Part shown: positions 57,486 to 64,000 of the stretch, in pieces
How the letters are laid out: the number at the start of each line of letters is the position of its first letter
Numbering within the stretch: position 1 is the first letter of the stretch
Origin: Chitinimonas arctica
Lineage (GTDB): Bacteria > Pseudomonadota > Gammaproteobacteria > Burkholderiales > Chitinimonadaceae
DNA: 64,000 nt
Assembly: GCF_007431345.1 (NCBI RefSeq)
Contig: NZ_CP041730.1
Span: forward strand, 2,294,001-2,358,000
Reading direction: 5' to 3'
The notes under the pieces: generated by a model
What the model was told of the DNA's origin: nothing
The model's database searches: none
Seen by the model: the letters and a program-made list of their open reading frames with translations, nothing else
Translations under genes and position numbers: made by a program

Positions 57486-58427
57486 TTAGCCAAGCGCGGC
57501 TTCGATTGCATCCACGAACAAACCAGCAACATTGATGCCCGATTGCGCGCTGATTTCCTGGAAACAGGTGGGGCTGGTGACATTCACTTCGGTCAGCGAA
57601 TCGCCGATCACGTCCAGGCCGACCAGCATCAGCCCCTCCGCAAACAGCTCCGGCCCCAGTGTCTCCGCGATGTCCCGGTCGCGGGCACTCAAGGGCCGTG
57701 CCACGCCGGTGCCGCCGGCCGCCAGGTTGCCACGGGTTTCGCCTTGCATGGGGATGCGGGCCAGGCACCAATCCACCGGCTTACCGGCGATCAGCAGTAC
57801 GCGCTTGTCGCCGTCGGCGATGGCCGGCAGATAGCGTTGCGCCATCAAGCTGATACGGCCGTGATGCGTCTGGGTTTCCAGGATGGTGCCAATATTTGGG
57901 TCTTCCGGCCGCAAGCGGAAAATCCCGCTTCCGCCCATGCCGTCCAACGGCTTGAGGATGATATCGCCATGTTCGCGCAGAAAGGCCCGGATATCCGTGG
58001 CCTGGCTGGATACCATGGTGGGCGCGGTAAATTGCGGGAAGCGCAAAATAGCCAGCTTCTCGTTGAAATCGCGCAAGGCACGGGGTTTGTTGAAGATGCG
58101 CGCGCCCTGCCGCTCGGCGTGTTCCAGCAAATGCGTGGCGTAGAGATATTCGCTGTCGAAGGGCGGGTCCTTGCGCATCACCACCGCATCGACCTCGTTC
58201 AAGGACAAGGTCTCGCGCGGGCCGGCGGTAAACCAGCTCCCCCCTTCCGCTGCCAGGGTGATGGGCCGCATATCGGCCAGCACACGCCCCTGCAGCACCC
58301 GCATATCGGCTTGTTCGAAGGCGAACAGCGCATGTCCACGCGCAGCCGCTTCACGCATCATGGCGTAGGTGCTGTCCTTGTAGATCTTGAAATGTTCCAG
58401 CGGGTCGGCAAGAAAGGCCAGGCGCAT
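57486..58427 (-). CDS. gshB: Glutathione synthetase
   Basis: GshB joins glycine to gamma-glutamylcysteine. The 313-residue ATP-grasp enzyme starts MRLAFLADPLEHFKIYKDST, aligning with other GshB proteins, and contains VVMRKDPPFDSEYLYATHLL, DIILKPLDGMGGSGIFRL (the glycine-rich ATP loop) and LTEVNVTSPTCFQEI with the magnesium ligands. The frame is open from TTG 58457 but the ATG at 58427 gives the family start. It lies between the DUF4399 gene and the PTS genes on one strand, so gshA-gshB-PTS may be a single long transcript. Confidence 0.95.
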   Translation of the reverse strand: MRLAFLADPLEHFKIYKDSTYAMMREAAARGHALFAFEQADMRVLQGRVLADMRPITLAAEGGSWFTAGPRETLSLNEVDAVVMRKDPPFDSEYLYATHLLEHAERQGARIFNKPRALRDFNEKLAILRFPQFTAPTMVSSQATDIRAFLREHGDIILKPLDGMGGSGIFRLRPEDPNIGTILETQTHHGRISLMAQRYLPAIADGDKRVLLIAGKPVDWCLARIPMQGETRGNLAAGGTGVARPLSARDRDIAETLGPELFAEGLMLVGLDVIGDSLTEVNVTSPTCFQEISAQSGINVAGLFVDAIEAALG

Positions 58428-58524
58428 AAGGGGCTCGGTATTGGGTGGTTTACGCAACCTTCCGACCCGGCCTCGCTCGCATGCGAGACCGGTCAGGAAC
58501 AGTCGGTTGCGCCAGGGATGCGGC

Positions 58525-58974
58525 TTACTTGGCCGGTTTGTCTTCGACCTTCACGTGCACCGTGGCAGCCAAGGCCGGGCCATAAGAACTGTGCGCGCCG
58601 TCGGCGAACTGCAGCGTCAAGGTATGCGGGCCCGGCGTCAGGGTGATGGTAGCCTCGGTCTGCCCCTTGCCGAAATGCATATGCTTCTCGTCCGTCGGCA
58701 CTACCTGGCCCTGGGGAACCGGCGGTGCATCGATCACCAGGTGGTGGTGGCCGCTTGCCCTATCGTAGGGATCCTCGCCGGCCGGCCGCACCTTCATGCC
58801 CTTGATGCCGAATTTCACCGTCACGGTGGCAGGAACCACCGCACCGTCCTTCAAGCCGACGAATGACACGTGCGCGCCGGCGGGCGCGCCTTCGCCCGGG
58901 GCGGGATTGGCATGAACGGCCAGGCTGGCGCCCAACAAGCATCCGGCCAAGGCCGGTAGATATCGTAGCTTCAT
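58525..58974 (-). CDS. DUF4399 periplasmic protein
   Basis: The 149-residue protein has a signal peptide (YLPALAGCLLGASLAVHA) and a beta-sandwich-like domain with SFVGLKDGAVVPATVTVKFG, GMKVRPAGE, SGHHHLVIDA, KHMHFGKGQTE and LTPGPHTLTLQFADGAH. This succession, with its histidine-rich HHH and HMH motifs, is the DUF4399 pattern. The histidines may bind a metal. The gene sits between gshA and gshB on the same strand; a link to glutathione metabolism is only positional. Confidence 0.85.
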   Translation of the reverse strand: MKLRYLPALAGCLLGASLAVHANPAPGEGAPAGAHVSFVGLKDGAVVPATVTVKFGIKGMKVRPAGEDPYDRASGHHHLVIDAPPVPQGQVVPTDEKHMHFGKGQTEATITLTPGPHTLTLQFADGAHSSYGPALAATVHVKVEDKPAK

Positions 58975-59020
58975 CTTTTCCTCCTAGGTTCTATCGTCCA
59001 CACCCACCCTGGGCGCGAAC

Positions 59021-60322
59021 TTAGATAGCAAGACTGATTTCTTCTTGTACTGGTTCCGTGGCCTCGATCTCGCGCGACGCGGCCAGCAAGGCCAGGCGAG
59101 CCACCACGCCGTAAGCATAGAAGCGATTCGGGGCGCAATCGGGGCTGCCGTCGCAGTCGGGCGTGGACAAGGGCGTGGTAAAGGCCAGCGGCTTGAAATA
59201 GGCGCCGGGCGCATTGAGATTCTCGTCCGCGCCGCGCTCGGTATGGACGCGATAGAAACCGCCTACCACGTAACGATCCATCATATAGACCACCGGTTCG
59301 GCCACGGCATCCTCGATCGTCTCGAAGGTCGGTACACCTTCCTGCACGATCACATCGCTCACTTCCAGGCCTTCCTTCACCACCGCCATCTTGTTGCGCT
59401 GCTTGCGATTGAGACCGATCACGTCTTCCGGCGACTTCACACTCATCACACCCATGCCATAGGTCCCGGCATCGGCCTTCACGATCACATAGGGCTCGGC
59501 ATCGATGGCCAGCTCGCGGTACTTGGCGGCGGTCATGCCCAATATCCGCTCCACCTCGGCGGCCAATTCCTGCTCGCCTTCGCGCGTCTGGAAGTCGAGC
59601 TGGCTGACCTGGCCGAAATACGGATTGATATACCAAGGATCTATGCCCAGCAGTTCGCCGAATTCCGACGCCACGCCATCGTACTGGGCAAAATGCTGGG
59701 TCTTGCGGCGGGTGGACCAGCCTGCGTGCAAGGGTGGCAGCAGGTTCTGGTCGATATTGCGCAAAATATCGGGGATGCCGGCCGACAGATCGTTATTGAG
59801 CAGCACGACGCAGGGATCGAAACCCTCCACACCGACGCGGCGTCCCTTGCGCTGTATCGGTTCCACCGTCAGCGAGCCGCCATTCGGGAGCGCCAGCGTG
59901 GTCGGCTGGGTGATTTCCGGATTCAAGGATCCAAGCCGGACATTCAAGCCCGCCAACTTGAGGATGCGCGTCAGGGACGCCACATTCTGCAAGTAATAGG
60001 CATTACGGGTATGGTTCTCGGGGATCAGCAACAATCGCCGCGCATCCGGGCAGATCTTTTCCAGTGCGCTCTGTACCGCCTGCACGCAAAGTGGCGTGAA
60101 GTCGGGATTCAGGTTGTTGAAACCTCCCGGGAACAGATTCATATCCACCTGCGCCAACTTGAAGCCGGAATTGCGCAAATCGACCGAACCATAGAAGGGT
60201 GGGGTATTTTCCAGCCACTGACTGCGGAACCACGCCTCGATATCGGGCTGGGCGGCCAGCATCTTGCGCTCAAGGTCGAGTAGCGGGCCGGTCAGGGCGG
60301 TGGCGAGGTGGGGAACATTCAT
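59021..60322 (-). CDS. gshA: Glutamate-cysteine ligase, proteobacterial GshA type
   Basis: This 433-residue enzyme belongs to the GshA family (GshA, Pfam glutamate-cysteine ligase of beta-proteobacterial type), unrelated in sequence to E. coli GshA. Landmarks are FYGSVDLRNSGFKLAQVDMN, LFPGGFNNLNPDF, LIPENHTRNAYYLQNV, GWSTRRKTQHFAQYD and YVIVKADAGTYGMGVMSVK. It makes gamma-glutamylcysteine, the first step of glutathione synthesis. It heads the leftward cluster gshA-DUF4399-gshB-PTS. The 232-bp gap to mgtE must contain its promoter; no convincing -35/-10 pair stands out. Confidence 0.93.
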   Translation of the reverse strand: MNVPHLATALTGPLLDLERKMLAAQPDIEAWFRSQWLENTPPFYGSVDLRNSGFKLAQVDMNLFPGGFNNLNPDFTPLCVQAVQSALEKICPDARRLLLIPENHTRNAYYLQNVASLTRILKLAGLNVRLGSLNPEITQPTTLALPNGGSLTVEPIQRKGRRVGVEGFDPCVVLLNNDLSAGIPDILRNIDQNLLPPLHAGWSTRRKTQHFAQYDGVASEFGELLGIDPWYINPYFGQVSQLDFQTREGEQELAAEVERILGMTAAKYRELAIDAEPYVIVKADAGTYGMGVMSVKSPEDVIGLNRKQRNKMAVVKEGLEVSDVIVQEGVPTFETIEDAVAEPVVYMMDRYVVGGFYRVHTERGADENLNAPGAYFKPLAFTTPLSTPDCDGSPDCAPNRFYAYGVVARLALLAASREIEATEPVQEEISLAI

Positions 60323-60554
60323 GATGGTGAACTCTTTTATGAAAGGCGGTCACGTGGCGTAGGCAGCCTAGTATGCAGCCTGCCTGAGATGGAAGGAGGG
60401 TGGAAGCACATTCCGTCGGATGACAAATTTAGCCAACCACGCCGATTTCAAGAGGCATACGGCGTCAGGCCGGCAATAATGAGCTGGACACCCGTGCTAC
60501 ACTCGCGCGGCTTTTTACGCCGCCCGATTTTCCGCCAGTTCCGAGGTTGTTGGT

Positions 60555-61994
60555 ATGACCGCTCCCGCCCCTAAGCCAAAAGAAAACTTGCAGGAAACCC
60601 TGCAGCAGGTGGTGCGCATCCTCAATCGCCATCGCCTGGTGGAAAACCTGGTACACAAACAGGATATGCACAAGCACGCCCTGGTGGAAACCATCGTGCA
60701 CAAGCAGAACCTGGCCGAGCTGGAAAAGCGCCTGGAACAGCTGCATCCGGCCGATATCGCCTTTGTGCTGGAATCGCTGCCGCTGGAAGACCGCCTGATC
60801 GCCTGGGGCCTGATCAAGCCGGAGATCGAAGGCGATGTGCTGCTGGAGGTATCCGACTCGGTCCGCGAGACCTTGCTGGCCGATATGGACCGGGCCGAGA
60901 TCCTGGCCGCCGCCGAACACCTCGATACCGACGAGCTGGCCGACCTGGCGCCCGATCTGCCGCAGGACGTGATGTCCGAGCTGATGGGCTCGCTGGAAGA
61001 GGACGAACGGGCCGAACTGCAATCGGCGCTGTCCTATGCCGACGACCAGGTCGGCTCGCTGATGGACTTCGACATGGTCACCATTCGCGATGATGTGACC
61101 CTGGAAGTGGTATTGCGCTACCTGCGCCGCTTCGATGAACTGCCGCACCATACCGACAAGCTGTTCGTGGTCGACAATGACCAGCGCATCAAGGGTGTGT
61201 TGCCGATCAAGCGCCTGTTGATTACCGATCCGGACCGGGATGTTTCCGAAGTCATGGCCCACGAAGTCGTGATGTTTCGCCCGGACGATGATGCCGGCGA
61301 CGCGGCCCAGGCTTTCGAGCGTTACGACCTGGTCTCCGCCCCCGTGGTCGACTCCACCCACAAGGTGATCGGCCGGCTGACCGTGGACATGATGGTGGAC
61401 GTGATCCGCGAAGAATCCGAAGCGGAAATGCTCAGCCTGGGGGGCCTGAAGGAAGACGAAGACCTGTTCAGCTCGGTATGGCAATCCGCCCGCAATCGCT
61501 GGCCCTGGCTGGCGATCAATATTCTTACCGCCATCTTCGTCTCGCGCGTCATCGGCCTGTTCGAGGGCACCATCCACCAACTGGTGGCCCTGGCCGCGCT
61601 GATGCCCATCGTCTCGGGCATAGGCGGGAACACCGGCACCCAGACGGTCACCCTGGTCGTGCGCGGCCTGGCGCTGGGACAGATCAACCCCTCCAGCGCG
61701 CGCCGCCTGATCGTCAAGGAGCATGCCATCGCCTTGCTGAGCGGCGTGGTGTGGGGCGGTGTACTGGGCCTGATCGCCTGGTTGCTGTACGGCGATTTCC
61801 AGCTGGGCCTGGTGATGACGGCTGCCATGATCCTCAACCTGCAGGTCGCCGCCCTGGTCGGGCTGCTGGTACCGTTGACCATGGACAAACTGGGCCGCGA
61901 CCCAGCCTACGGCTCCTCGGTCTTCCTGACCGCGGCCACCGACAGCATGGGGTTCTTCATCTTTCTTGGCTTGGCCACCATCTTCCTGGTATGA
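60555..61994 (+). CDS. mgtE: Magnesium transporter MgtE
   Basis: The 479-residue protein has the MgtE layout: an N-terminal superhelical domain (LEQLHPADIAFVLESLP), two CBS domains (SLMDFDMVTIRDDVTLEVVL; VSEVMAHEVVMFRPDDD) that sense cytosolic magnesium, a plug helix, and five transmembrane helices with LMPIVSGIGGNTGTQT, the conserved channel signature. It imports magnesium as a gated channel. A short GCGGC/GCCGC hairpin with TTTT lies about 40 bp before the ATG. No M-box riboswitch is recognisable. Confidence 0.95.
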   Translation: MTAPAPKPKENLQETLQQVVRILNRHRLVENLVHKQDMHKHALVETIVHKQNLAELEKRLEQLHPADIAFVLESLPLEDRLIAWGLIKPEIEGDVLLEVSDSVRETLLADMDRAEILAAAEHLDTDELADLAPDLPQDVMSELMGSLEEDERAELQSALSYADDQVGSLMDFDMVTIRDDVTLEVVLRYLRRFDELPHHTDKLFVVDNDQRIKGVLPIKRLLITDPDRDVSEVMAHEVVMFRPDDDAGDAAQAFERYDLVSAPVVDSTHKVIGRLTVDMMVDVIREESEAEMLSLGGLKEDEDLFSSVWQSARNRWPWLAINILTAIFVSRVIGLFEGTIHQLVALAALMPIVSGIGGNTGTQTVTLVVRGLALGQINPSSARRLIVKEHAIALLSGVVWGGVLGLIAWLLYGDFQLGLVMTAAMILNLQVAALVGLLVPLTMDKLGRDPAYGSSVFLTAATDSMGFFIFLGLATIFLV

Positions 61995-62077
61995 CGGCCT
62001 TGCCATCGATTTCGCGCGCCGCATAAGTGTAAACGCGGCTCCATGGCTTCCCTAAGTCTCATGTCATAATCACCGCC

Positions 62078-62866
62078 ATGTTCTCGCCCATCTCCGAACG
62101 CTCCGCCCATCCGGCCAGCGCCCGCTTGCCAGCCACCGTGCTGCTCGATCTGCTGCGCCACCAGCGGTACGGCGTCGAATACCAGCCCATCGTCGATCTG
62201 CAGCGCGACGAACCCATAGGCTACGAAGCGCTGGCGCGATTTTACGCGGCCGACGGCCAGCCGCTGGCGCCCAAGGGCGTGTTCGAGGCCTTGCATGGCA
62301 GCCCGCTCAGCCTGTTCCAGCTGGAATACGATATGAAGCGCCTGCAGCTGGCCTACGCACCCACGCAGGCCGAGCTGCTGTTCGTCAATCTCGATCCGGA
62401 TGCCTATGCCGTCACCGCGAACGAGCCGGTCGATCCGCTGCTGACCTTGATGTCGCCGCGCCAAGGCCTGGTGGTGGAAATCATCGAGAATGCCAATGTG
62501 ACCGATGCCTCGCTATCGCAGCAGCTGGCGCAAGCCTTTTCGGCCCGCGGCATCCGGCTGGCGCTGGACGATATCGGCGCACCAAACTCGATGATTTCCC
62601 TGGACGTATTGATGGCGGTGGACTGGTTTAAATTCGACCGCTCCTGGCTGGCGCGCGCGCGCGACGCCAAGTGTCGCGCCGCCCTGACCCATCTGATCGG
62701 CTTCGCCCATGAATGCGGCTGCCGCGTGATCCTGGAAGGGGTGGAACGGCAAGAGGACCTGCAATTGGCCCGCGCCTTGCAGGTCGATTGCGTGCAAGGC
62801 TTTCTTTATCACAAACAGTTCGTTTCGATATCGCTGGCGCCTCGGCCAGTCTGGGCCATGGTATGA
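62078..62866 (+). CDS. Stand-alone EAL-domain c-di-GMP phosphodiesterase
   Basis: The 262-residue protein is an EAL domain with no sensor module. The catalytic set looks complete: E50-A51-L52 in GYEALARF, Asn104 in FVNLDPDAY, Glu134 in VVEIIENAN, Asp164/165 in ALDDIG, Lys185 in WFKFDRSW, Glu220 and Glu223 in LEGVERQEDL and Gln240 in VQGFLYHK. It is therefore expected to hydrolyse c-di-GMP. Its stop overlaps the prmC start by four bases (ATGA), coupling it to a translation factor gene, with no obvious functional reason. Confidence 0.9.
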   Translation: MFSPISERSAHPASARLPATVLLDLLRHQRYGVEYQPIVDLQRDEPIGYEALARFYAADGQPLAPKGVFEALHGSPLSLFQLEYDMKRLQLAYAPTQAELLFVNLDPDAYAVTANEPVDPLLTLMSPRQGLVVEIIENANVTDASLSQQLAQAFSARGIRLALDDIGAPNSMISLDVLMAVDWFKFDRSWLARARDAKCRAALTHLIGFAHECGCRVILEGVERQEDLQLARALQVDCVQGFLYHKQFVSISLAPRPVWAMV

Positions 62867-63708
62867 ACAGCGTTAAGCAATTGATCGATGAGGCACGTGC
62901 CAGCGGGCTACCCAGCCTGGAAGCCCGCCTGTTGCTGAGCCACGCCGGCGGTTTGAGCCGTACCCGTCAACTGGCCTGGCCGGATACGGTGCTGAGTACC
63001 GAGCAGGCAGGGCAGTACCGCGATCTATTGCGGCGCCGCAACGAAGGGGAACCGGTTGCTTATCTGGTCGGCTCGAGAGAATTCTTCAGCCTGGAATTTA
63101 TCGTCAGTCCGGCCGTATTGATTCCCCGTCCGGAAACCGAGCTGCTGGTGGAACTGGCATTGGCGCGCCTCCCGCTGGAACGGGCGTGCAGCGCCTTGGA
63201 CCTGGGCACCGGCTCCGGCATCATTCCCGTTTCGCTGCGCAAGCATCGGCCGCTGCTGGATATGCGGGCGGTCGATATCTCCGAACAAGCACTCGCCGTC
63301 GCCATGCGGAATGCCGAACGACACGCCACCCCCATCCTGCTCGGGCAAAGCGACTGGTATAGCGCGCTGACCGATGAGCGCTTCGACCTGATTGTCTCCA
63401 ATCCCCCGTATATCGCCCACGCCGACCATCATCTGGCCGAAGGCGACCTGCGCTTCGAACCGCGCAATGCGCTGACCGACGAAGGCGACGGCCTGGTCCA
63501 TATCCGCCGCATCGTCGGCGAAGCGCCTGCCTATCTACGCCCGAACGGTTGGCTGTTGTTCGAACACGGTTACGATCAAGCCGCCGCCAGCCGCGACCTG
63601 CTGAATGCGGCCGGCTTCGACCAGGTACAAAGCTGGCAGGACCTGGCCGGGATCGAACGCGTCAGCGGCGGCCATTGGCCAGGACCGGCCAGCGGCCAAA
63701 GTATTTAA
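62863..63708 (+). CDS. prmC: Peptide chain release factor N5-glutamine methyltransferase
   Basis: PrmC methylates the GGQ glutamine of release factors 1 and 2. The 281-residue protein has the helical N-terminal domain, VAYLVGSREFFSLEF, LIPRPETELLVE, the S-adenosylmethionine-binding ALDLGTGSGIIPVSL and the catalytic SNPPYIAH. ATG 62863 overlaps the EAL stop. prfA, its common neighbour, is not in the window. One variation is GIIPVSL where GAIAL(A) is usual after the GTGSG motif. Confidence 0.95.
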   Translation: MNSVKQLIDEARASGLPSLEARLLLSHAGGLSRTRQLAWPDTVLSTEQAGQYRDLLRRRNEGEPVAYLVGSREFFSLEFIVSPAVLIPRPETELLVELALARLPLERACSALDLGTGSGIIPVSLRKHRPLLDMRAVDISEQALAVAMRNAERHATPILLGQSDWYSALTDERFDLIVSNPPYIAHADHHLAEGDLRFEPRNALTDEGDGLVHIRRIVGEAPAYLRPNGWLLFEHGYDQAAASRDLLNAAGFDQVQSWQDLAGIERVSGGHWPGPASGQSI

Positions 63709-63719
63709 CACCGTCCAAA

Positions 63720-64000
63720 TTACCAACGTGGATCCGGCGTAAACCCCTCGCGAGGAAATGCACTGGGTTGGTCCCGTGCCCGTTCGCGCCAGCGCCGCTC
63801 GGTGATCACCCCTGCCGCCGCCAGGTTGCGGCGGCTGTCGTAGCGCACCGCCAGCACTTCGCGCGGCTGTTCGCTGGCCCGTTCGAACTCGGTGCGCCGG
63901 ACATGCGACTCCTCGATTTCACCATGGCCGGTGCCCATGGCGGCGGCGCTCTCCGCCTTGCGGGAGGCCATCGGCGGCCGATTGCCTTCCTTGGCGATGG
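63720..64000 (-). CDS. Conserved hypothetical protein, partial
   Basis: The frame is open from the window edge to the stop at 63720. The readable part contains GTGHGEIEESHVRRTEFERA and PREVLAVRYDSRRNLAAAGVI. This pattern ('G-T-x-H-G-x-x-E-x-S-x-V-x-x-T-x-F-E-R-A ... Y-D-S-x-x-N-L-x-A-x-G') recurs at the C-terminus of uncharacterised proteobacterial proteins. An internal ATG at 63971 could be a start, but the frame continues upstream. It is convergent with prmC. Function unknown. Confidence 0.55.
   Translation of the reverse strand, partial: IAKEGNRPPMASRKAESAAAMGTGHGEIEESHVRRTEFERASEQPREVLAVRYDSRRNLAAAGVITERRWRERARDQPSAFPREGFTPDPRW

Noticed and set aside
60323..60554. Magnesium riboswitch upstream of mgtE
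   Set aside because: Only a short GCGGC/GCCGC hairpin is visible; no M-box architecture could be recognised.
60465..62024. Antisense frame of 519 codons over mgtE
   Set aside because: Composition is His/Gln-rich low-complexity typical of antisense frames in GC-rich DNA; mgtE is unambiguous on the other strand.

Overview
The window is a G+C-rich bacterial chromosome segment, most likely from a betaproteobacterium near Neisseriales, Chitinibacteraceae or Chitinimonas. The evidence is the proteobacterial-type gshA beside gshB and a permease-less PTS (EIIA, HPr, EI), the dapF/DUF484/xerC block, the DUF721/M23 peptidase/secA block, LPS core genes (waaA, waaC), dsbA next to a SPOR protein, and high-GC codon use. 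The genus is an inference from gene order and protein style.

Layout. 1-2413: end of a cation-efflux transporter, a GT4 glycosyltransferase and an AAA ATPase gene broken by an exact 19-bp tandem duplication. 2524-5412: CoA-binding protein, dapF, DUF484 and xerC, tightly packed. 5421-10349: a TRAP-type binding protein divergent from a DctS/DctR-like two-component system, then a second binding protein. 10420-14680: secA, M23 peptidase and DUF721. 14872-18870: LPS core genes (waaA, waaC, a GT2) and a sugar-nucleotide epimerase.

18884-37620 holds a complete LapA-type biofilm adhesin locus. It has a TolC-like outer-membrane protein, a LapG-like protease, a LapD-like degenerate GGDEF/EAL receptor, a 3359-residue adhesin, a LuxR-type regulator, an HlyD-type adaptor and an HlyB-type ABC exporter. 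The adhesin carries an N-terminal retention module with a TAAG cleavage motif, VCBS-like repeats, nineteen Ig-like units (most exactly 318 bp), a putative ligand-binding jellyroll and RTX repeats. The array shows a higher-order 954-bp period of three units. A GGDEF cyclase (43205-45133) and an EAL phosphodiesterase (62078-62866) are encoded elsewhere in the window and could feed the same c-di-GMP switch.

37847-47878 is mostly housekeeping (nhaA, dsbA, SPOR, argH, elaA-like, gst, a YdcZ-like transporter, a YkgJ-like protein, uppP), with an IS200/IS605 remnant lying in frame with uppP. 47898-51662 is a small, more A+T-rich accessory patch next to the initiator tRNA gene. It holds a decayed antitoxin/PIN-toxin pair joined to an IS3-family end, a truncated copy of a SET/TPR gene, an intact SET-domain protein with a TPR-like tail, an orphan HTH antitoxin-like gene and a secreted TraB/VirB10-like protein. 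This patch is the least explained part of the window.

51869-64000 returns to core genes: parE, then leftward gshA, DUF4399, gshB, EIIA, HPr, EI and a GT4 gene, and rightward mgtE, an EAL protein and prmC, ending in a cut-off hypothetical gene.
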